This document shows positions 58,874 to 64,000 of a DNA stretch of 64,000 nucleotides, in pieces. Every line of letters starts with the position of its first letter. Within the stretch, counting starts at the first letter, position 1. The notes beneath the pieces are model-generated. The model searched no databases, was not told the DNA's origin, and saw only the letters and a program-made list of their open reading frames with translations. The translations under genes were made by a program, and so were the position numbers. The DNA lies in assembly GCA_023381255.1 (NCBI GenBank), contig JAMCTX010000011.1:1-64000 (forward strand), read 5' to 3'. Origin of the DNA: Nitrososphaerota archaeon (GTDB taxonomy: Archaea > Thermoproteota > Nitrososphaeria > Conexivisphaerales > UBA164).

Positions 58874-59161
58874 ATGGAAGGGAGAAAAAATACAGTCGCC
58901 AAACTTATCTCTGATGCACTGGCAGAATACGGCGAAATAAACAAAAACGTGGTGCTTTGGCATCTGGAGCACACCTATAACCTGAAACCGGAAAATGTGC
59001 AAAGCAACCCCGAGCTTTTCATCAGGGCGCTACACACCATTTTTGGGGATTTTGAAAGCATAGTTGAAGACGCCATCTGCGAGAAAATAGCAGGAGAATA
59101 CGGTTTAAATTATCACAATCAAGGCTTTGTAGCGTTGCTAAAAGAGCTAAATTTAGAGTGA
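58874..59161 (+). CDS. Small helical protein, possible NitrOD5-type domain, 95 aa
   Basis: Paralogue of the gene at 34110-34385: AKLISDALAEYGEINKNVV, LWHLEHTYNLKPENV and HTIFGDFESIVEDAI. It starts one base after the ATPase stop, so the two are translated together and probably work together. The ATPase/NitrOD5 pairing is known from archaeal signalling genes; the role of this pair is unknown. Confidence 0.72.
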   Translation: MEGRKNTVAKLISDALAEYGEINKNVVLWHLEHTYNLKPENVQSNPELFIRALHTIFGDFESIVEDAICEKIAGEYGLNYHNQGFVALLKELNLE

Positions 59162-59170
59162 ACTGAAAAG

Positions 59171-60406
59171 CTACCAGCTTTTGATATATTTTAACTGCTC
59201 GCTGCTGAGTTTTTCGAGTTCCACGCCATTAATTTCAAGAAATTTCTTTACGACCCCCTCGTCAACCTCTGACGGCACTGGATAAACCCTGTTTTCCAGC
59301 ATGCCATGGTTTTTGAGCAGGTACAGCGCGCTCAACAGCTGCAGCGAAAATGACAGGTCCATTATTTCTATTGGGTGCCCGTCGGCTGCCCCCAGGTTTA
59401 CAAGCCTTCCTTCAGCAAGCAGGTATAGTCTTTTCCCGTTTTTTAACATGAATTCTGTTACATTTGGCCTGACATCGTTTGAGGATACGGCATTTGCCTT
59501 CAGCCATGCTACATCGACCTCTACGTCAAAGTGGCCCGCATTTGCCAGAAATGCACCGTCTTTCATTATGCTAAAATGCCTTTCCGAAATTACCCTTTTA
59601 TCACCTGTGCACGTTATGAACACGTCACCGTACTGGGAAGCCCTATCCATGCTTGTAACAGTAAAACCGTCAAAGTAAGCCTCCAAAGCCCTGAACGGGT
59701 CACTCTCCACAACCGTGACCACTGCTCCCATTCCCCTGAGCCTTTCCGCCACCCCCCTGCCAACCCAGCCAAATCCAGCAACAACTGCGCTTTTCCCCCC
59801 AAGCATAATGTTTGTTGACCTGACAATGCCGTCAACAACGCTCTGCCCGCTTCCGAATCTGTTATCATAAAGGTATTTCCCCCTTGCGTCATTAACTGCA
59901 ATTGCTGGAAACTTCAGGTTTGCACTGTCCTGCAGCGCCTTTAACCTTCTAACGCCAGTGGTGGTTTCCTCGCACACACCATATATCCCTGAACCATTCC
60001 CAGATGATGCCACCATTGCAGTTAGGTCAGCGCCGTCGTCCACTAAAATGTTGGGCCCATTTTCAAGAAGCTTCATGTGGTTGGCATTGTACTCGCTTTC
60101 GGTTTCTCCTCTCCATGCGTAAACGTGGCTTACATCATCAGTTAGCGCAGCCGCGACATCGTCCTGGCAGGTTATGGGGTTGCTGCTTGTTATGCTCACG
60201 GCAGCACCCAATTTCTGCAGGTACATTGCAAGCACAGCCGTCTTGGCTTCAAGGTGGAGGCTCATAGAAATATTAACGCCGTCAAACGGTTTCTCCTTTT
60301 CCAGGTCCCTGTAAATGCTGCCCAAAACCTTCATTCTATCCATTGCCCAATTCATTTTTTTTCTTCCAATTTCTTTCAGCTTAAGGTCCTTAACCATGTG
60401 CTGCAT
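59171..60406 (-). CDS. ahcY: S-adenosylhomocysteine hydrolase
   Basis: A 411-residue enzyme: NISMSLHLEAKTAVLAMYL, SSNPITCQDDVAAAL, YDNRFGSGQSVVDGI, and the NAD-binding VAGFGWVGRGVAERLRG. It splits S-adenosylhomocysteine into adenosine and homocysteine and completes the methyl cycle with the SAM synthetase at 53510-54694. It is about 60-80 residues shorter than some eukaryotic forms but normal for archaea. ATG start at 60406; 60397 is an alternative. Confidence 0.93.
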   Translation of the reverse strand: MQHMVKDLKLKEIGRKKMNWAMDRMKVLGSIYRDLEKEKPFDGVNISMSLHLEAKTAVLAMYLQKLGAAVSITSSNPITCQDDVAAALTDDVSHVYAWRGETESEYNANHMKLLENGPNILVDDGADLTAMVASSGNGSGIYGVCEETTTGVRRLKALQDSANLKFPAIAVNDARGKYLYDNRFGSGQSVVDGIVRSTNIMLGGKSAVVAGFGWVGRGVAERLRGMGAVVTVVESDPFRALEAYFDGFTVTSMDRASQYGDVFITCTGDKRVISERHFSIMKDGAFLANAGHFDVEVDVAWLKANAVSSNDVRPNVTEFMLKNGKRLYLLAEGRLVNLGAADGHPIEIMDLSFSLQLLSALYLLKNHGMLENRVYPVPSEVDEGVVKKFLEINGVELEKLSSEQLKYIKSW

Positions 60407-60531
60407 GTTGCTAATCTACACCATCCCATATTTAAATGGTCGGCAGTTAGCACACTTCATCAACTGTTTTCACTATTTGATTTCTGAAGCTTGACTTTGA
60501 GGTCAATTATATTAGTCAAAAACCCTTTTAA

Positions 60532-61677
60532 TTGAAGTATGTGAATAAGTACATAAAATTGACAACATCGTTGGTTATATCGTTTAGCCCGCCCCTTGGT
60601 ATGAACAGGGGGTTTATTAATGAAAGATTTAGTAAAATACTTAACGATTCAAACGTGGTTGACAGGTACTTTGATGCCAAGCTCACCAAGGAATTGTTCG
60701 AGGCCTATGCCAAGTTTTCTTACAAGCCACTGCTTAACGGAGTGCTGTCAATGACAAAACAGGGATATCCTGTTTACCTTGCCATCAGCGGGCTGTTTTT
60801 GGAAAATGCGGGAAAGTACTACCCAGAACTCCTGAACAAAATAAAGGATGCTTCCAACAGCGGCCAGCTCCAGATTGCAAACACCACGCTTTATAGCGGG
60901 CTTTATCCTCTGTGCAAAAACTCAGTAGAAGAAATGGCCGAACAGCTGAAAATGAATGGTGCAATATTAAACAAATTTGGCCTGAAAATTTCGGAAATTG
61001 CTGTTATGCCGTTCCTGATTTACAATGAACAGGTTGAAAAGGCAGCCAAGGCAAGTGGGGCAACCGCTGTTTTGACAGAAGAAATGGATGGTTTCAGCAA
61101 CCACAAATTTGTCTATGGAACGCAATCCGGTGATATAAGGGTGATAATAAGAAACAGAAAGGCCTCAGAGGCAGCATACGACGGCGCGTTTGAAGGGCTA
61201 ACAGATGTTGATGGTGTAATTTACCTGGAAGCTGAACAGCTGGTAAACAGGGGTGAGAAATTCATAGGCGTGCTCACTAACTATATGGCGCAGGGAGGCA
61301 TATCCTTGGGCAGTGTGAGCGACTCTGTAAGCCCGGTAACCAATGGCACGCTTTATGTGCCTGATAACATGGCACTGCACGACGCGGACTACGGGGACGA
61401 TGCGTTCAATTCTGATTTTGCCCAGAGAACATTGTTTGACAAGGCGTGCAGGCTTCTGGACTATACAAGAACCCTCGGAGACGCCAGACTAATTCAGGTC
61501 TGGAGGCTTTTGATGCAGGCAGATAATTATATCTGCATGGGCAATAGCCGGAGCCGGCGGCTCAAAACCGTTGCCGAACCAGATGAAGCTAAACTGCTAA
61601 ATGCATATGTGCTGGCTGATTTTGAAGGCAAGGTTGCCAGCACGTACGTCAGAAAAAAGAGCCAAGTGAGCCATTGA
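60532..61677 (+). CDS. GH57-like glycoside hydrolase family protein, 381 aa
   Basis: A divergent member of the GH57/alpha-amylase-like fold: VISFSPPLGMNRGFIN at the N-terminus, LQIANTTLYSGLYPLCKNSVEEM, with repeated acid residues, and RLIQVWRLLMQADNYICMG near the end, as in GH57 enzymes. The usual catalytic Glu and Asp motifs of amylopullulanases are not clear here, so it could be a regulator or a transferase of glycogen metabolism. The start is uncertain: TTG 60532 or GTG 60541; a TATA-like region lies about 25 bases upstream. Confidence 0.62.
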   Translation: MKYVNKYIKLTTSLVISFSPPLGMNRGFINERFSKILNDSNVVDRYFDAKLTKELFEAYAKFSYKPLLNGVLSMTKQGYPVYLAISGLFLENAGKYYPELLNKIKDASNSGQLQIANTTLYSGLYPLCKNSVEEMAEQLKMNGAILNKFGLKISEIAVMPFLIYNEQVEKAAKASGATAVLTEEMDGFSNHKFVYGTQSGDIRVIIRNRKASEAAYDGAFEGLTDVDGVIYLEAEQLVNRGEKFIGVLTNYMAQGGISLGSVSDSVSPVTNGTLYVPDNMALHDADYGDDAFNSDFAQRTLFDKACRLLDYTRTLGDARLIQVWRLLMQADNYICMGNSRSRRLKTVAEPDEAKLLNAYVLADFEGKVASTYVRKKSQVSH

Positions 61678-61753
61678 GCTCATCCAAAATTTAATGTCAA
61701 AAATGGATTTTAGCTGTTGCATCATCCTTATATTTCCATACAAGAGAGGATAA

Positions 61754-62041
61754 ATGATGAAAATAACGGAAATTACGCCAGATGAAGCGAAGACGCTGAT
61801 TGCCCAGGACGGCATTTTGATACTGGATGCCAGAAGGCCGTCAAATTATGTCTTCTATGTTACAGAAAATGGCAAACCTGTAAAATTTCAAAAGGAAAAT
61901 CTCGACAGGAACTATGCTGGAAGCTTTGAGAGAGCCCTGTGCTTCTGCTGGCCAGACCGCGGATATCGAGAAACTGCAATGATTCTTGCAAAGATGGGGG
62001 TCAAGGAAGTTTTTGCGGTCAGAGGAGCGCCCACATTTTAG
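61754..62041 (+). CDS. Rhodanese-like domain protein, 95 aa
   Basis: A single rhodanese domain: ILILDARRPSNY, CFCWPDRGYRETAMILAKMGVKEVFAVRG. The active loop C-W-P-D-R-G carries a Cys at the proper place, so sulfurtransferase or persulfide handling is plausible. The gene ends overlapping the stop of the convergent MBL-fold gene by 4 bases. Confidence 0.75.
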   Translation: MMKITEITPDEAKTLIAQDGILILDARRPSNYVFYVTENGKPVKFQKENLDRNYAGSFERALCFCWPDRGYRETAMILAKMGVKEVFAVRGAPTF

Positions 62042-62772
62042 ATTGTCAAAAGGTCTTCTGCAATTTCAACGTTACTGAACTCTGATTTTGCCTGATTCAA
62101 AAGATCGTTCTCTTTATTTGAAACTGCAGGCGTTATGTGGGAAAGCAACAATTTTTCAACCTTTGCCCTTGATGCTGTCTGCGCGGCCTGCCTAGATGAA
62201 CTGTGCCCAACTTCCTTCAGCATGCCCTCGTTTTCAGCAAGACCTGAAGCCTCGTGGATCAATAATTTGCTTCCAGCTGCCAGATTAACTATTGAATCTG
62301 ATGGCGCTGTATCTCCGGTATAACAGATGTCCCCTATTCTATAAGCCACATCTTCTATAACGTGCTTTCCTGGCGCAGTCAACATAGTCATTCCATCAAT
62401 GGTAAACCTATCATTGGGCCTTATTTCAATAAATTCCAGCCTGAATTTCATAAATGAATTGGGGGTGTTTGCTATGCTTAGCATGCTTTTTACCATTGCT
62501 GACGTTCCAGCAGGTCCAACTATGGTGAGCGGGTCTGTGCGCTGCATGAAAGACATGCCCCAGGTCAATGACCCTATGTCAAAAAAATGGTCACCATGAA
62601 GATGGGACAATAACAGCACTTTTATCTGCAATGGGTCACCGCCGGCTTTAAGCAGGTTCCTGTATGAACCGGGGCCTGCATCAATCAAAATTTTATCTCC
62701 AAGGAGATATGATGCGCATGCCCTTCTAACGGTTTGTGCACTTCCACCGCTCCCAAGAACTGTTAATTTCAT
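62038..62772 (-). CDS. Metallo-beta-lactamase-fold hydrolase (RNase Z-like)
   Basis: A 244-residue MBL protein with LLSHLHGDHFFDIG (HxHxDH at residues 57-62), an N-terminal GSGGSAQTVRRACASYLL and a late DTAPSDS. The pattern matches RNase Z-like or arylsulfatase-like enzymes. A role in tRNA 3' processing is possible; the lack of the long exosite arm of RNase Z keeps this open. It overlaps the Hjc gene by four bases. Confidence 0.75.
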   Translation of the reverse strand: MKLTVLGSGGSAQTVRRACASYLLGDKILIDAGPGSYRNLLKAGGDPLQIKVLLLSHLHGDHFFDIGSLTWGMSFMQRTDPLTIVGPAGTSAMVKSMLSIANTPNSFMKFRLEFIEIRPNDRFTIDGMTMLTAPGKHVIEDVAYRIGDICYTGDTAPSDSIVNLAAGSKLLIHEASGLAENEGMLKEVGHSSSRQAAQTASRAKVEKLLLSHITPAVSNKENDLLNQAKSEFSNVEIAEDLLTI

Positions 62773-63200
62773 TTTTTACCATCAGCGCTAAACGGCGGAC
62801 GCCATTCTTTTATTCCTTTTGGAATTTGTTTTGAACCCCGAGAAAACCTGAGCGTGAAATCCGGTACCTGATAAACAGTGAAATACTTTTCTTCAAGCCC
62901 CTTACCATGTGTTCTGAGAAACTTTACAGCTATCACCGGAGTCCTGTTCTTGTAAGCCTTAAATATCGATAGAAATTCAAATAGTCTGAGCACCTGATCC
63001 CTTCTCACTATTATCCTGTCACCCATGCTGGATTTTGCCTCTATTGCTACCATTGCGTTTTCCTTGTTAGAAATCGCAAGGACGTCGGGCAAATGGATTG
63101 ATGGCGAACCTAGCCTGATTGATATCCAGCCAGCTGCTTCAAAGTACTTGACCAGCTTGTCCTCCCAGTCGTATCCTCTTTTTTTATTGGTCATTTCCAA
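62769..63200 (-). CDS. hjc: Holliday junction resolvase Hjc
   Basis: A 143-residue Hjc with the PD-(D/E)xK core: GYDWEDKLVKYFEAAGW (catalytic Glu), PDVLAI (Asp) and VAIEAKSS (ExK). It cuts four-way junctions in recombination and repair. The start is ATG 63200, or 63194 (MTNKKRGYDW). It overlaps the SIS gene by 17 bases. Confidence 0.88.
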   Translation of the reverse strand: MEMTNKKRGYDWEDKLVKYFEAAGWISIRLGSPSIHLPDVLAISNKENAMVAIEAKSSMGDRIIVRRDQVLRLFEFLSIFKAYKNRTPVIAVKFLRTHGKGLEEKYFTVYQVPDFTLRFSRGSKQIPKGIKEWRPPFSADGKK

Positions 63201-64000
63201 CCTTTATTTTTTCTCTGACCATTGCCTGAGTTTGGGTTGAGAATGGATTTACCTTTCGTAAAATTGAAAGGTACACTGTTGAAAGGTCAAGCATAAAAAT
63301 AACGCTCACTAGCTCATCCCTTTTTACCACGACGCTCCTGACCCTGTGCCCGAGCGCCCCCAAAGCCTGGGAAATCAGGTCAAATCTGCGCCTGGTAATG
63401 TCATCATCCAGGTCGCTCCTTATCATAAAAATCGGCAACCCGTAGGTCATTTCCCACGCTGTTATACCATTGTGAACCACTTCCATTATATTCTCAAAGA
63501 TTGAATGAACCTTTGCGTTTTCACTTATGACATACCTGAGCCTGTAGGCGGCGCTTTCAGTGCTGTTTGAGAAATAAAGCCCAACATATGATGACCCGTT
63601 TTCAAACTCAGCCAGCGCTTTCGCCTCGGCACCAAGGGAGCTTACAGTTTTTGATAAATCTTCAAACATTTTTTGTAACCTTGATGTAAGGTTTGCGCCC
63701 AGCAGCTCATCAACTACAGGCGCAATTCCAGAAAGAAGATACGGCAAGCCCAGCCTGCTTGTGGGCGCTGTATTTATCTTGATAAATCCGATGCCCAGGT
63801 CCTTGGATTTCCTCTCAAGTATGCCCCCGCCTCCCACAGATACGCAATCATACCCCAGGCGCTTTGCGCTGACCAGGGCATTTACGGTTTCTATGGTGTC
63901 ACCGGAATGGCTGACAGCCAGAAATGCGGTTTCGGGTTCAAGAGCCCTTGGCATTTCCCCCGGATGAAGTATTTTGATCAATCCTTCTTCTGACAGTTCG
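63184..64000 (-). CDS. SIS-domain sugar-phosphate isomerase (partial, cut by the window edge)
   Basis: The reading frame stays open to base 64000, so the N-terminus (about 40 residues) is missing. The visible 271 residues contain AVSHSGDTIETVNALVSAKRL (the SIS motif of sugar-phosphate isomerases), VSVGGGGILE and the C-terminal helix EMTYGLPIFMIRSDLDDD. The pattern fits the bifunctional phosphoglucose/phosphomannose isomerase of archaea, involved in glycolysis/gluconeogenesis and sugar-nucleotide synthesis. The stop overlaps the Hjc gene. Confidence 0.78.
   Translation of the reverse strand, partial: ELSEEGLIKILHPGEMPRALEPETAFLAVSHSGDTIETVNALVSAKRLGYDCVSVGGGGILERKSKDLGIGFIKINTAPTSRLGLPYLLSGIAPVVDELLGANLTSRLQKMFEDLSKTVSSLGAEAKALAEFENGSSYVGLYFSNSTESAAYRLRYVISENAKVHSIFENIMEVVHNGITAWEMTYGLPIFMIRSDLDDDITRRRFDLISQALGALGHRVRSVVVKRDELVSVIFMLDLSTVYLSILRKVNPFSTQTQAMVREKIKVGNDQ

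Overview
The window comes from an archaeon, most probably a member of the Thermoplasmata. The chromosomal part carries archaeal-type aspartyl-tRNA synthetase, SRP19, HtpX, Hjc, an XPB-Bax1 pair, an Lhr helicase, MptA, archaeal S-adenosylmethionine synthetase and the archaeal HMG-CoA synthase/thiolase/DUF35 trio. Several host genes start directly at the expected transcription start, with a TATA box centred about 26 bases upstream (leaderless mRNAs). The surface proteins at 14638-17123 carry an Ig-like 'ETGLP.G..W' module that I associate with Thermoplasmata. No rRNA gene or CRISPR array was seen.

Positions 1 to about 17200 are an integrated mobile element, a provirus or conjugative plasmid, whose left end lies outside the window. 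Its right end abuts the 3' end of a tRNA-Thr(TGT) gene (17209-17281, minus strand). It holds a membrane/coiled-coil operon ending in a HerA/VirB4-like ATPase (1-3771), a run of microproteins, an intact tyrosine recombinase (5377-6417) behind a dyad-rich control region, three proteins sharing an N-terminal FYTDxxGRxR(P/A)I tag, and a long cassette of exported Ser/Thr-rich proteins (9501-17123) that includes a DUF2341 protein, a CPBP-type intramembrane protease and two paralogous modular spike-like proteins.

The most striking signal is a promoter-like word, TATCTATAT, found 17 times and only in the element, on both strands. In most cases it lies exactly 3 bases before the start codon. It takes the place of the host's TATA box at -26 and so suggests an element-specific transcription start code. 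It also exposes several genes of 30 to 63 codons.

The chromosomal part (17272-64000) reads as follows: a SWIM zinc-finger protein overlapping the tRNA; a B12-binding radical SAM enzyme; a K+ channel with an odd filter; MFS and ABC transporters; XPB-Bax1; a DtxR-like regulator with a NicO-like permease; a proteasome beta-like subunit whose catalytic Thr is replaced by Ala; glutamine synthetase; a methyltransferase; Lhr; a NusA-like KH protein with AspS; an F420H2:NADP oxidoreductase-like protein; DUF1512 with Zn-ribbon proteins; SRP19; HtpX.

Next is a long minus-strand run: ilvB-ilvN-ilvC-leuA-leuB, a coiled-coil protein, a HAD protein, then HMG-CoA synthase-thiolase-DUF35. It links branched-chain amino acid synthesis to the start of the mevalonate pathway. 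After it come methyl-cycle genes (MTHFR-like, SAM synthetase, S-adenosylhomocysteine hydrolase), MptA, a KaiC/GvpD-like ATPase with a small helical partner, a GH57-like protein, a rhodanese, an RNase Z-like hydrolase, Hjc and a SIS-domain sugar-phosphate isomerase cut by the window edge.
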